Shown in pieces: positions 34,243 to 43,033 of a DNA stretch of 57,173 bases. A program made the translations under genes and the position numbers. The notes under the pieces are model-generated. The model made no database searches. It saw nothing but the letters and a program-made list of their open reading frames with translations, and was not told where the DNA came from. Every line of letters starts with the position of its first letter. Positions within the stretch are counted from its first letter, which is position 1. Source of the DNA: Streptomyces physcomitrii (GTDB lineage Bacteria > Actinomycetota > Actinomycetes > Streptomycetales > Streptomycetaceae); the NCBI RefSeq assembly GCF_012273655.1, contig NZ_JAAWWP010000024.1:1-57173 (forward strand), given 5' to 3'.

Positions 34243-34920
34243 TCAGTCGGTGGCCGCGACCGCGGTGCTCTCCGCGGTCCCGGCCGGACTCCCCGCGGCC
34301 TCCGCCTCGGCCTCGGCCACCATCTTCGCCGTACGCCGCTTCACCACCAGGAACGAGACCAGGCCGATGACGACGGCCAGCACGAGCCCGAGATAGGAGA
34401 AGCGCTTCAGCCAGGACTCGGCGACCACGCCCACGTAGTAGATGACGGCCGTGGTGCCGCCCGCCCAGACGATGCCGCCGAGGACATTGGCGACGAAGAA
34501 CTTCCAGTACGGCATGCGCAGCACCCCGGCGAGCGGACCGGCGAAGATCCGCAGCAGCGCCACGAACCTGCCGAAGAAGACCGCCCACATCCCCCACCGC
34601 TGGAAGGACCGCTCGGCGGCGCCGACATGGCCCTCGCTGAAGTGCTTCGGGAACTTGCGGCCCAGCCAGGCGAGCAGGGGGCGGCCGCCCTTGCGTCCGA
34701 TGGCGTAGCCGATGGAGTCGCCGATCACGGCCCCCGCGGTGGCGCAGACGCCCACCAGGACCGGGTTGACCCCGCCGTGCTGCGAGGACAGCAGCGCCGC
34801 CGAGACGAGGACGATCTCGCCCGGCAGCGGGATGCCGAGGCTCTCCAGACCGATGACCGCGGCCACCAGGGCGTACACCGCCACCGCGGGAATGCTGTCG
34901 AGCCACTCCTGGACGTGCAC
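34243..34920 (-). CDS. DedA family membrane protein
   Basis: 225 aa from the GTG at 34920 (MHVQEWLDSIP; GGAAGGGACC upstream). An ATG at 34965 would add 15 residues. VTT/DedA hallmarks: GLESLGIPLPGEIVLV, GDSIGYAIGRKGG and GRFVALLRIFAGPLAG with its essential Arg residues. Family members act in membrane-potential homeostasis and undecaprenyl-phosphate or lipid recycling. The basic, Ala/Glu-rich C-terminus is cytoplasmic. Confidence 0.9.
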   Translation of the reverse strand: MHVQEWLDSIPAVAVYALVAAVIGLESLGIPLPGEIVLVSAALLSSQHGGVNPVLVGVCATAGAVIGDSIGYAIGRKGGRPLLAWLGRKFPKHFSEGHVGAAERSFQRWGMWAVFFGRFVALLRIFAGPLAGVLRMPYWKFFVANVLGGIVWAGGTTAVIYYVGVVAESWLKRFSYLGLVLAVVIGLVSFLVVKRRTAKMVAEAEAEAAGSPAGTAESTAVAATD

Positions 34921-35022
34921 GTCCGGTCCCTTCCCTCGCTCCGCTCGCCTCGGCCGCCGGCTCACCCCGAGCGGCCGGGCACCCGGCGAAGCCTACCGGT
35001 TCACCGGGGACCGGCCGGGGCG

Positions 35023-35084
35023 CCGGGAAGGAGGGAGGTGAGGAAGGAAGGAGGAAGGAACAGAGGGAGGCAGAAGGGAAGGGG
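35023..35084. repeat. Near-pure polypurine tract (GGA/GAA-rich)
   Basis: About 62 nt that are purine on the plus strand, with only three interruptions (39, 61 and 71 of the 35000 series). It lies upstream of the DedA gene and downstream of the thioesterase stop. Confidence 0.8.
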
Positions 35085-35127
35085 ACCCGCCGCGAGCATT
35101 GCCGACGGCCGGGGCCGCGGCCGTCCG

Positions 35128-35580
35128 TCAGCCGTTGGGCCGCAGGGTCCAGACGACGGTCATCTCACCGGTGACGGCGCCGTCCTCGCGCGCGATCGCG
35201 ATGCTCACGGGGAACTCGGGCCGCCCGCCCGCGTCCAGTTCGGCGATCACCTCGGAGGCGGGCCGCCCCAGCGTCGCGGTGGCGGTGACCCGGCCCCGCG
35301 CCAGCTTCTTGTACGCGATGTCCGCCCGGACGGCCAGCGGCACGGCCCGGGTGAGCTGCTCCCCGAAGGCGGTGAGCACGATCGCCCCGCTCGCGGACTC
35401 GGCCAGCGTGAACATCGCCCCGGCGTGCGGCCCGGCCACATGGTTGTGGAAGTCCGGCTGGTCGGGCAGCGCGAGCACCGCCTTGTCCGCCGTGGTCTCG
35501 ATGAACTCCAGGTTCAGCGTCCGCACCATCGGCACCGTGGCGGCGAGCAGCTCGCCGATCGACATCTCTCCATCGCTCAT
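35128..35580 (-). CDS. Hotdog-fold thioesterase-like protein (DUF4442/PaaI type)
   Basis: 150 aa. The hotdog core shows DFHNHVAGPHAGAMFTLAESASG, where the N-H-V-x-G-P-H-A-G stretch lies at the acyl-CoA site, then VRADIAYKKLARGRVTATATL. It belongs with YiiD/DUF4442 proteins rather than classical PaaI, and the substrate is unknown. It is divergent from the tandem DxDxDG proteins. Confidence 0.8.
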   Translation of the reverse strand: MSDGEMSIGELLAATVPMVRTLNLEFIETTADKAVLALPDQPDFHNHVAGPHAGAMFTLAESASGAIVLTAFGEQLTRAVPLAVRADIAYKKLARGRVTATATLGRPASEVIAELDAGGRPEFPVSIAIAREDGAVTGEMTVVWTLRPNG

Positions 35581-35691
35581 GAACGCGAGGTTACCCACCA
35601 GTAAGACGACTTGGCCAGGAGGGATTCCGCCGGGTGAGGCAGAACACGGTCGGCGGGAGACACCTCTGAGGTGGACATGGACCCGCTCATC

Positions 35692-35697
35692 TAGGCT
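35692..35697 (+). promoter_or_regulatory. -10 hexamer TAGGCT, leaderless start of the first DxDxDG protein
   Basis: TAGGCT ends 8 nt before the ATG at 35706; no ribosome-binding site is present. Confidence 0.5.
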
Positions 35698-35705
35698 ACG
35701 GAGCC

Positions 35706-36716
35706 ATGTGGCCAGGAGAGCAGCCGCCCGGGGGCGGACAGAACCCGCAGCAGTCGACGCCGGGGACACCGAATCCCTATCAGCAGCCCGGAGTTCCGTA
35801 CCCGAACCCGCCCCAGCAGCCCGGCGGGCATCCGTACCCGACGGCCGGACCGCAGGGCCCCGCTCCCTGGAACGCGCCGACGCAGCCGGGCGGGCCCCTG
35901 CCGCCCGCACAGCCCCCCGGCGGGTCCGGGCGCGGCAGCACCCGGCTCATGGTGGCGGGCGCCGCCGTACTCGCGGTTGCCGCCGCTGCCGTCGGCGCCT
36001 TCCTGTTCCTCGGAGGGGACGAGGACAACGGGGACAAGGAGGCGGCACCCGGGCCCAGCGGCTCCGCCTCGGCCTCACCGACCGGGAATCCGCGCGAGGA
36101 GGGCGGCCTGAAGCCCACCGTCGCGGGCTGGCAGACCGTCGCCGACACCGGACGCGGAATGGCCTTCGACGTACCGGCCGAGTGGAACCTCAAGGCGCGG
36201 AGCTGGGTGAGCTGGGTCGAAGACGAGTCCGATCCGGAGCTCAAGCCACTGATCGGCGTCGCAGGTCCCGCCTTCCTCAAGGAGAAGTGGTGCAGCAGCG
36301 ACGAGGACCGCGACGGCACCCGGAGTGACACGGCACTCGCCACCACCGGCTCCCGGAGCAACAAGGGCGCCCGCAGCACACGGGAGGCGGCGGTCGACGA
36401 CGCGCAGAAGTGGGTCTACGGCGGATACGCCCAGCCCCGCCGCAAGGCGGTGAAGGCGGGTACGGCCGAGGAGTACACCACTACTTCCGGCCTCAAGGGG
36501 ACGGTCGCCACGGCCAGTTCGTCCGGTGCACCGGACACGGACAAGTGCGACAGCGAGGGCAAGGCCACCGTCTTCTCCTTCGAGAACGGCGACGGCCAGA
36601 TCACCTCCTGGGCCTTCTTCGGCGCGAGCGAGGTCGAGGACGAGGTTCCGGACAGCACGATCCGCAAGATCCTCTCCACGGTCCGACTCGTCGAGGGCGG
36701 CGGAAAGACGTCCTGA
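35706..36716 (+). CDS. Single-pass membrane protein with Pro-rich cytoplasmic tail and DxDxDG loop (paralogue 1)
   Basis: 336 aa, function unknown. An N-terminal Pro/Gln/Gly tail (MWPGEQPPGGGQNPQQ, to residue ~79) precedes one transmembrane helix (81-103). An acidic/Ser linker and an extracellular domain (about 135-336) follow. C196 and C281 may form a disulfide. Directly after C196 comes DEDRDGTRSD (199-208), which fits a DxDxDG calcium-loop pattern. The tandem downstream paralogue keeps both cysteines, the loop and the C-terminal IRKILSTVRL. The tail may interact with cytoplasmic partners; this is inference. Confidence 0.8.
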   Translation: MWPGEQPPGGGQNPQQSTPGTPNPYQQPGVPYPNPPQQPGGHPYPTAGPQGPAPWNAPTQPGGPLPPAQPPGGSGRGSTRLMVAGAAVLAVAAAAVGAFLFLGGDEDNGDKEAAPGPSGSASASPTGNPREEGGLKPTVAGWQTVADTGRGMAFDVPAEWNLKARSWVSWVEDESDPELKPLIGVAGPAFLKEKWCSSDEDRDGTRSDTALATTGSRSNKGARSTREAAVDDAQKWVYGGYAQPRRKAVKAGTAEEYTTTSGLKGTVATASSSGAPDTDKCDSEGKATVFSFENGDGQITSWAFFGASEVEDEVPDSTIRKILSTVRLVEGGGKTS

Positions 36717-36883
36717 CCCGGGCAGTTCGGCACGGGCGGTTCAGCTCGGGCAGTTCGGCACGGCCGCGCTCGAACGGAACACATCCGGCAGCTTGCGGCG
36801 AGAGGCCCGACTCGCGCCTTTTGGCCAAGCTCCCGGTACAGCCTTGACAAGGGCCGGTGACCAAATCGTGTCCCCGGCGCCAC

Positions 36884-36889
36884 TAAGGT
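36884..36889 (+). promoter_or_regulatory. -10 hexamer TAAGGT, leaderless start of paralogue 2
   Basis: TAAGGT ends 7 nt before the ATG at 36897. A TTGACA at 36844-36849 is too far (34 bp) to be its -35. Confidence 0.5.
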
Positions 36890-36896
36890 ACGGCTC

Positions 36897-37937
36897 ATGT
36901 GGCCAGGACAGCAGCCGCCCGGGGGCGAGCAGAACCCGCAGGACCAGAACCCGTACCAGCAGCCGGGTTACCAGCAGCCGAATCCCTATCAGCAGCCGGG
37001 ATATCAGCAGGGCAACCAGTACCAGCAGCCGGGACAGCCCGGGCAGCCGGGTGGCTGGAGTGCGCCCACCGTACCGATGGGCTCCCCGCCTCCGCCGCCG
37101 AACGGCGGGAACGGCAAGCAGACGAAGATTGTCGCGATCGTGGCGGCCGCCGCCGTGGTCGTCACGGCCGGTGTCACCGGTTTCCTGGTCCTCGGCGGCG
37201 ACAAGGACGACGAGGCCAAGGACGACAAGGGCAAGGACAAGCCCAGCGCCTCGGCCTCGGCCAAGCCCAGCAAGGAGCCCGAGTCCACGCCGACCGGCGG
37301 CGGGGACAATCCGCGCGGCGGCGGCAACGCCATCAAGCCGACCATCGCGGGCTGGCAGGTCGTGGTCAACCCGAAGTGGGGCACCGCCTTCGACGTCCCG
37401 CCGGACTGGGAGCTGCAGAGCCCGGACACCCTGATCGGCTTCGAGGACGACAAGAGCACCACCGGCAAGCCGCTGATCACCATGTCGGCCCCCGCCTACT
37501 ACAAGTCCAAGTGGTGCGAGTCCGACGAGGACAAGGACGGCACCAAGGACACCACGGCGCTCGGCGCGGTCGGCACCAAGGGCGCCGACGGTGCCAAGGA
37601 CGAGAACGAGGCCGCGGTCAACCAGGTCCCGTGGTGGGTCTTCGGCGGGTACACGCAGCCCGACAAGAAGAGCATCAAGTTCGACAAGAAGGCGAAGTCC
37701 TACACCACCAAGTCCGGCATCAAGGGCAAGCTCGCCCGTGCCGAGTCGACGAACACCCCGCAGACGGGCAAGTGCGCCAGTGACGGCAAGGCTCTGACCT
37801 TCGGCTTCAAGAACTCCAAGGGCAACTTCGTGGCCTGGAACCTCTACGGGGCCAAGGGTGTCAAGGACGAGATCCCCGAGAAGACCATCATGAAGATCCT
37901 CAGCACCGTCCGCTTGCACGGCAACCCGACGGGCTGA
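36897..37937 (+). CDS. Single-pass membrane protein with YQQPG repeats and DxDxDG loop (paralogue 2)
   Basis: 346 aa, same architecture as the preceding gene. The N-terminus starts MWPGQQPPGGEQNPQ and then has repeated YQQPG units to about residue 50. A transmembrane helix (77-100) leads to a Lys/Asp/Ser linker. The extracellular domain has C207 and C293, with DEDKDGTKD (210-218) beside C207. GWQVVVNPKWGTAFDVPPDWEL parallels GWQTVADTGRGMAFDVPAEW in paralogue 1, so this is a tandem duplication. Function is unknown. It has its own promoter and a strong downstream hairpin, so the two genes are separate units. Confidence 0.8.
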   Translation: MWPGQQPPGGEQNPQDQNPYQQPGYQQPNPYQQPGYQQGNQYQQPGQPGQPGGWSAPTVPMGSPPPPPNGGNGKQTKIVAIVAAAAVVVTAGVTGFLVLGGDKDDEAKDDKGKDKPSASASAKPSKEPESTPTGGGDNPRGGGNAIKPTIAGWQVVVNPKWGTAFDVPPDWELQSPDTLIGFEDDKSTTGKPLITMSAPAYYKSKWCESDEDKDGTKDTTALGAVGTKGADGAKDENEAAVNQVPWWVFGGYTQPDKKSIKFDKKAKSYTTKSGIKGKLARAESTNTPQTGKCASDGKALTFGFKNSKGNFVAWNLYGAKGVKDEIPEKTIMKILSTVRLHGNPTG

Positions 37938-37980
37938 TCCGGGCACTCAGTTCCGGCCACCGGTCCCCGTGACCCCGCCC

Positions 37981-38025
37981 GGCCGGGGGCGGACCACCTC
38001 ACCACGAGGGGTCCCGCCCCCGGCC
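37981..38025 (+). terminator. Terminator hairpin after paralogue 2
   Basis: GGCCGGGGGCGG-ACC (37981-37995) pairs with GGTCCCGCCCCCGGCC (38010-38025) with one bulged base. Confidence 0.6.
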
Positions 38026-38196
38026 GTCGCGTTTTCCGGGTCTGGGCCTAACTCCCGTGCACGGAAGGGGAGTTCCGGCGCCTCGGACCCGTACTGCCGC
38101 CACGAGGCGGGGAGCGTACGCGGATCTCCCGGCCCCTCGGCGGGCCTACGGGAAATCGTTTGCCGGGAGCCTCGTCCACCGGGGACAGTGCCTCCC

Positions 38197-39636
38197 GTGA
38201 GCCGATTCCACCCCCGCTTCTCGCCTACCCACTGGGCGGGCCGCAACTACTCGCTGCTGACCGCCGCGACCGTCATCACCAACCTCGGCAGCCACGGCGC
38301 CCTCATCGCCGCCGCCTTCGCGGTGATCGAGACCGGGGGCGACAGCGGGGACGTGGGGCTGGTGGCAGCGGCGCGGACCCTGCCCCTCGTCCTCTTCCTG
38401 CTGATCGGCGGCGCGGTCGCGGACCGGCTGCCCCGGCACCGGGTGATGGTCGCGGCCAACGCCCTCAACTGCCTCTCCCAGGCGGCCTTCGCGGTGCTCG
38501 TGCTCGGCGGGGAACCGGTGCTCTGGCAGATGATGGCGCTCACCGCACTCGGCGGCACCGGGCAGGCCTTCTTCAACCCGGCCTCCGAGGGCATGTTGAT
38601 GTCCTCGGTCTCCCGCGAGCAGGCCGGACGCGCCTTCGCCTTCTACCGGATGGCGATGCACGGCGCCGGGATCGGCGGGGCCGCGCTCGGCGGGGCGCTC
38701 GTCGCCGCCCTCGGCCCCGGCTGGGTACTGGCCGTGGACGCCGCCGCCTTCGCGCTCGCGGGCGCCCTGCGCGCCTTCCTGGACGTCGGCCACATCCCGC
38801 GCCGCCCGCCCGGCGGCGGCATGCTGCGCGATCTGCTCGACGGCTGGCGGGAGTTCACCGGGCGCAGCTGGCTGTGGAGCATCGTCGCGCAGTTCTCCGT
38901 GGTGGTCGCCGTCATCGGCGCCGCGGAGGCGGTGTACGGGCCGATGGTGGCGCGGGACGAACTCGGCGGCGCCGGTCCCTGGGGCCTGGTACTCGGCGCC
39001 TTCGGTGCCGGAACCGTCGCCGGCGCCTTCCTGATGATGCGCTGGAAACCGCGCCGGCTGCTGCTCGCGGGCACCCTGTGCGTCTTCCCGCTCGCCCTGC
39101 CCTCGGCAGCGCTGGCCGTGCCGCTGCCGATACCGGGCCTCGCCTCGGTGATGTTCGCGAGCGGGGTCGCCATCGAGGTCTTCGGCGTCGCCTGGATCAC
39201 CGCGCTGCACCAGGAGATCCCGGAGGAGAAGTTTTCCCGGGTCTCGGCCTACGACTGGTTCGGCTCCATCGCCATGGTGCCGCTGGCCACCGCCCTCGCG
39301 GGTCCCGTGGAGGGCGCCGTCGGGCGGAGCACCGCGCTGTGGGCCTGCGCCGCCCTGGTCGTCCTGGTCACCGCGGCCGTCCTCTTCGTCCCCGAGGTAC
39401 GCACGCTGACCCGGCGCTCGACCACGGAGGGCGCAGGGGGCGCGGGATCCGCAGGGGACGCGGGGGTCACCGAAGCGCCCGCGCCCACCGGGTCTGTGAA
39501 AACCGCCGAGCCCGGGAAGGCCGCCGAAGCCCCTCCCCCGGTCCCCGCCCCGACGACCGCTCCGGCGAAGGCCCCCGCCCTGGCCGCCAACTCCCTGGAG
39601 GACGTACCGGATCCGGGCCCGGCCGCGACCTCGTAG
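38197..39636 (+). CDS. MFS transporter with Ala/Pro-rich C-terminal tail
   Basis: 479 aa, GTG at 38197 (an in-frame GTG at 38188 is an alternative). Twelve predicted helices. The loop 2-3 motif IGGAVADRLPRHRVMVAANAL and the central LLDGWREFTGRSWLWSIVAQFSV place it in the same subfamily as the MFS at 13569. The last ~75 residues (after VRTLTRRST) are an unusual Ala/Pro/Thr-rich cytoplasmic tail. Efflux is the likely role, with unknown substrate. Confidence 0.88.
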   Translation: MSRFHPRFSPTHWAGRNYSLLTAATVITNLGSHGALIAAAFAVIETGGDSGDVGLVAAARTLPLVLFLLIGGAVADRLPRHRVMVAANALNCLSQAAFAVLVLGGEPVLWQMMALTALGGTGQAFFNPASEGMLMSSVSREQAGRAFAFYRMAMHGAGIGGAALGGALVAALGPGWVLAVDAAAFALAGALRAFLDVGHIPRRPPGGGMLRDLLDGWREFTGRSWLWSIVAQFSVVVAVIGAAEAVYGPMVARDELGGAGPWGLVLGAFGAGTVAGAFLMMRWKPRRLLLAGTLCVFPLALPSAALAVPLPIPGLASVMFASGVAIEVFGVAWITALHQEIPEEKFSRVSAYDWFGSIAMVPLATALAGPVEGAVGRSTALWACAALVVLVTAAVLFVPEVRTLTRRSTTEGAGGAGSAGDAGVTEAPAPTGSVKTAEPGKAAEAPPPVPAPTTAPAKAPALAANSLEDVPDPGPAATS

Positions 39637-39742
39637 CAGGCACGCGCAGCAAGTACCTCGTAGCAGGCACCTCGTACGAAGTCCGGGCCTGGAGGCAGTA
39701 CGAGCCCGAAGGCGGTACGCGCCTGGAGGCGGTACGAGCCCG
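39628..39742. repeat. Two families of short direct repeats at the MFS 3' end
   Basis: ACCTCGTAGCAGGCAC occurs at 39628 (containing the MFS stop codon) and at 39655. GCCTGGAGGC(A/G)GTACG plus AGCCCG occurs at 39687 and 39721, spaced 34 bp. They lie in the 165-bp gap before the convergent gene. Confidence 0.75.
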
Positions 39743-39801
39743 GGAGCCCCTTCGCAGTCCGGGACGCATCGCGCGGGACCCGGGACCCGGGAGCCGGCCG
39801 C

Positions 39802-40650
39802 TCAGCCGCCCACTCGGAACGCCCCGGAGGGCGGCGCGGGTGAGGGCACCGCTGTCTCGTCCTCGACCGGGGCCGCGTCCCCCGTGAAGCGGCGCAGTGC
39901 CGCCCCGTCCTCGACCCGGGCGGCGAAGGGGTCGGCGGCGGCGCGGCGGCTGAGCGCGGCCACGTCGATCTCCCGGTGCGAGGCCACCAGGACGGCGTTG
40001 CCGAACCGGCGCCCGCGCAGCAGCGAGGGCTCGGCGACCAGCGCGAGATGGGCGAACACCGCGCCGAAGGTGGCGAGTTGGGAGCGCAGAAAGGCGAAGG
40101 GCGTGCCGTCGGCGAGGTTGGCCGCGTACTGCCCGCCCGGCCGCAGCACCCGCGCCGCCTGACGGGCGTACGGCAGCGTGGTGAGGTGCGCGGGGATGTG
40201 CGAGCCGCCGAAGACATCCGCGAGCACCAGGTCGGCGCTCTCCCCGGGGGCGGCTTCCAGGAAGTCCCGGGCGTCGGCCGTGTGCAGCTCGGCCGTCATC
40301 CCCTCCGACAGCGGCAGGTGCTCGGCGACGAGTTCGAGCAGGGCGCGGTCGGCCTCGACCACCTGCTGCCGGGAGCCGGGGCGGGTCGCCTCGACATAGC
40401 GCGGCAGGGTCAGCGCGCCGCCGCCCAGGTGCAGCACGTCCAGCGGCCGCCCGGGCTCCGCGGCGGTGTCGATGACGTGCCCGAGCCGCCGGGCGTACTC
40501 GAACTCCAGGTGCTCGGGCGCGTCCAGGTCCACGTACGACTGGGGCGAACCGTCGAGGGTGAGCAGCCAGGCGCGCGGCCGGTCGACATCGGGCATCAGC
40601 TTGGCGGTGCCGAAGTCCACGGCTCGGGTCACGGGTACCGGCTCGTCCAC
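39802..40650 (-). CDS. Spermidine-synthase-like SAM-dependent methyltransferase-fold protein
   Basis: 282 aa, GTG start. The SAM/dcSAM site is VLHLGGGALTLPRYV, followed by VVEADRALLELV and DARDFLEAAP then DLVLADVFGGSHIPAHLTT, in the order of polyamine aminopropyltransferases. The N-terminal beta part (AWLLTLDGSPQSYVDLDAPEHLEFEY) matches spermidine-synthase-like proteins that lack the usual tetramerisation domain. True polyamine synthesis is doubtful in this group; a methyltransferase role is equally possible. The Pro/Ala C-terminus is disordered. Confidence 0.8.
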   Translation of the reverse strand: MDEPVPVTRAVDFGTAKLMPDVDRPRAWLLTLDGSPQSYVDLDAPEHLEFEYARRLGHVIDTAAEPGRPLDVLHLGGGALTLPRYVEATRPGSRQQVVEADRALLELVAEHLPLSEGMTAELHTADARDFLEAAPGESADLVLADVFGGSHIPAHLTTLPYARQAARVLRPGGQYAANLADGTPFAFLRSQLATFGAVFAHLALVAEPSLLRGRRFGNAVLVASHREIDVAALSRRAAADPFAARVEDGAALRRFTGDAAPVEDETAVPSPAPPSGAFRVGG

Positions 40651-40790
40651 GACTCCATTGTGCCGTCCCCGTGCGCCACGGGCAGAGCGGGCAGGTCACG
40701 GCCGCTTGACAGGGCGCGGGGCGGCCTTCCGCAGGGGCGGCCGTGACGCCGGTGAGACCTCGCCTCCGGCGATCAGTCACGTACGTCGGC

Positions 40791-40796
40791 TAGTCT
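40791..40796 (+). promoter_or_regulatory. -10 hexamer TAGTCT, leaderless start of the TVP38-type gene
   Basis: TAGTCT ends 6 nt before the ATG at 40803. Confidence 0.45.
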
Positions 40797-40802
40797 CCCC
40801 GG

Positions 40803-41531
40803 ATGCCTCCGACCGCAGCAGCACGTACCGAGGTCCTCGCCCCGGCCCCGCCCCGGGGCCTCGCCGCGCGACTCGGCAGACGGCTGCTCTCGCCCTGGTC
40901 CCGGCTGTCGCTGCTGCTCGTGCTGCTCGCGGGGATGGGCGCGAGTGTGCTGCTCCTGGAGCCGCAGCGGCTGCTCTCCGACGGCTGGCCGAAGCAGCTC
41001 GGCGGGGCGGCGGCGCTGCTCGTCTTCGTGGCGGCCTACGGGCTCTGCTGCGTGGCCTTCGTGCCGCGGCCGCTGATGAGCCTGGCGGCGGGCGCGCTCT
41101 TCGGCTCGACGCTCGGCCTGGTGGCCGCGGTCGGCGGTTCGGTGCTCGGCGCGGCCCTCTCCTTCGGTCTCGGCCGGATGCTCGGGCAGGACGCGCTGCG
41201 CCCACTGCTGCGCGGCCGGCTGCTGACGGCGGTGGACGGGCAGTTCAGCAGGCACGGCTTCCGCACGCTGCTCGCCACCCGGCTCTTCCCCGGCGTCCCC
41301 TTCCTCGCCGCCAACTACTGCGCCGCGGTGTCCCGTACCCGCTGGCTGCCCTTCCTGCTCGCCACCGGGATCGGGATCATCCCCAACACCGGGGCCTATG
41401 TGGTGGCGGGGGCGCGGGCCTCCACGCCGACCTCGCCGGTGTTCCTCTTCGCCATGGGCTTCATCGCGGTGACGGGCCTCGCCGGGGGCGCGGTGGCCTG
41501 GTGGAAGCGGGAGAAGTTCCGGGGGCGTTGA
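40803..41531 (+). CDS. TVP38/TMEM64 family membrane protein (VTT domain)
   Basis: 242 aa. Helices begin SRLSLLLVLLAGMGASVLLL. The VTT domain shows FVPRPLMSLAAGALFGSTLG, GAALSFGLGRMLGQDALRPLL and ATRLFPGVPFLAANYCAAVSRT, with the conserved Arg and F-P-G. It is related to the DedA family (another member is at 34243). The role is probably membrane lipid or ion homeostasis; the specific function is unknown. Confidence 0.88.
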   Translation: MPPTAAARTEVLAPAPPRGLAARLGRRLLSPWSRLSLLLVLLAGMGASVLLLEPQRLLSDGWPKQLGGAAALLVFVAAYGLCCVAFVPRPLMSLAAGALFGSTLGLVAAVGGSVLGAALSFGLGRMLGQDALRPLLRGRLLTAVDGQFSRHGFRTLLATRLFPGVPFLAANYCAAVSRTRWLPFLLATGIGIIPNTGAYVVAGARASTPTSPVFLFAMGFIAVTGLAGGAVAWWKREKFRGR

Positions 41532-41826
41532 GCGTCCTGGGCCCAACCGCCGTACCGGGCAAGGCCGCCGGTCCCGTCTCAGACGGGTCGCCGCGGCCTC
41601 GGGGCCTTCGCGGCGCCCGGGCCCTGTGCCGGGCGCGGCGACCAGGGGCGCTACGCTGCACCGCAGCACCTGATCCCCCGGCGGCACCGTCACCGCCCCG
41701 CCCACCGGAGCGTCACGAAGAGCCGAGTCCCTCACGCCCGCCGCCCGCGGGCGAGATGCCGCACCCTTCCATCGCCCCTGGCCCTCGCGAACGGTCAGCG
41801 CCCGACCCAGTTGGACCCCTCACCCC

Positions 41827-42699
41827 ATGTCTTGGTTCGAATCCTTCATCCTCGGGCTCGTCCAGGGACTGACCGAGTTCCTGCCGATCTCCTCCAGTGC
41901 GCATCTGCGCCTGACGGCCGCCTTCGCGGGCTGGCACGACCCGGGGGCGGCGTTCACCGCGATCACCCAGATCGGCACCGAGGCGGCGGTGCTCATCTAC
42001 TTCCGCAAGGACATCGCCCGGATCATCTCGGCGTGGTCCCGCTCCCTGGTGAACAAGGAGATGCGCCGCGACCACGACGCCCAGATGGGCTGGCTGGTGA
42101 TCGTCGGCTCACTGCCGATCGGGATCCTCGGCGTGACCTTCAAGGACCAGATCGAGGGCCCCTTCCGCGATCTGCGGCTGATCGCCACCACCCTGATCGT
42201 GATGGGCGTCGTGCTCGGCATCGCCGACCGCCTCGCGGCCCGCGACGAGACCGGCGGCAGGCACCGCGCCGCGCGGGCCCGCAAGTCGCTGGAGCAGCTG
42301 AACGTCCGCGACGGCCTCATCTTCGGCATCTGCCAGGCGATGGCCCTGGTCCCCGGCGTCTCCCGCTCCGGCGCCACCATCAGCGGCGGACTCCTGATGG
42401 GCTACCGCCGCGAGGCCGCCGCCCGCTACTCCTTCCTGCTCGCCATCCCCGCGGTGCTCGCCTCCGGCGCCTTCGAGCTGAAGGACGCGGGCGAGGGACA
42501 TGTCTCCTGGGGCCCGACCATCTTCGCGACACTGATCGCCTTCGTGGTCGGATATGCCGTCATCGCCTGGTTCATGAAGTTCATCACCACCAAGAGCTTC
42601 ATGCCCTTCGTCTACTACCGGATCCTGCTGGGCATCGTGCTGATCGTGCTGGTCCTCAGCGGCGCTCTGTCCCCGCACGCCGGGGAGTCGGTCGGCTAG
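41827..42699 (+). CDS. uppP: Undecaprenyl-diphosphatase (BacA/UppP)
   Basis: 290 aa, eight or so helices. The two BacA signatures are clear: QGLTEFLPISSSAHL (13-27, with E17 and H26) and PGVSRSGATISGGLLMG. It dephosphorylates undecaprenyl diphosphate at the membrane to recycle the cell-wall lipid carrier, and overproduction gives bacitracin resistance. The 295 bp upstream contain no gene; a TACGCT near 41651 may be a -10 box. Confidence 0.95.
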   Translation: MSWFESFILGLVQGLTEFLPISSSAHLRLTAAFAGWHDPGAAFTAITQIGTEAAVLIYFRKDIARIISAWSRSLVNKEMRRDHDAQMGWLVIVGSLPIGILGVTFKDQIEGPFRDLRLIATTLIVMGVVLGIADRLAARDETGGRHRAARARKSLEQLNVRDGLIFGICQAMALVPGVSRSGATISGGLLMGYRREAAARYSFLLAIPAVLASGAFELKDAGEGHVSWGPTIFATLIAFVVGYAVIAWFMKFITTKSFMPFVYYRILLGIVLIVLVLSGALSPHAGESVG

Positions 42700-42807
42700 G
42701 CGGGCCGGACCGCCCCCTAACCCGCCTGCCCCGCACACCGAGCGGTGCGCCCGCTTCCGTCCTACTTTGAGCCGGTAAGCGAACCACCCTAGACGTGAGG
42801 AGTCGCC

Positions 42808-42990
42808 GTGAGCGACAACGCCATGGACAAGCTCAAGGGCAAGGCCAAGGAGATGAAGGGCAAGGCCACCGGCAACGACCGGGAGGCCGCCGAGGGCCAG
42901 ACGGACCAGGCCAAGGGCAAGGCCAAGGACGAGATGGGCAAGATGCAGGACCGCGCGAAGGGCATGCGCGACTCCATGGACGACAACTGA
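42808..42990 (+). CDS. CsbD family stress protein
   Basis: 60 aa, GTG start with GAGGAG 7 nt upstream. Highly charged with KGKAKEMKGKATGN and AKGKAKDEMGKMQDRAKGM repeats, the CsbD pattern. In Bacillus csbD is sigma-B controlled; the function is unknown. Upstream, GCTT-N16-CGGTAA is a weak sigma-B-like match and is only suggestive. A strong terminator follows. Confidence 0.9.
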   Translation: MSDNAMDKLKGKAKEMKGKATGNDREAAEGQTDQAKGKAKDEMGKMQDRAKGMRDSMDDN

Positions 42991-43003
42991 CGGTCCGTCC
43001 CCC

Positions 43004-43033
43004 ACGGAGCCCCCGCCCCGGCGGGGGCTCCGT
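43004..43033 (+). terminator. Terminator hairpin after csbD-like gene
   Basis: ACGGAGCCCCCGCC (43004-43017) pairs perfectly with GGCGGGGGCTCCGT (43020-43033). Confidence 0.8.

Noticed and set aside
36844..36889. TTGACA paired with TAAGGT as one promoter
   Set aside because: The spacing is 34 bp, far outside the 16-19 bp needed.
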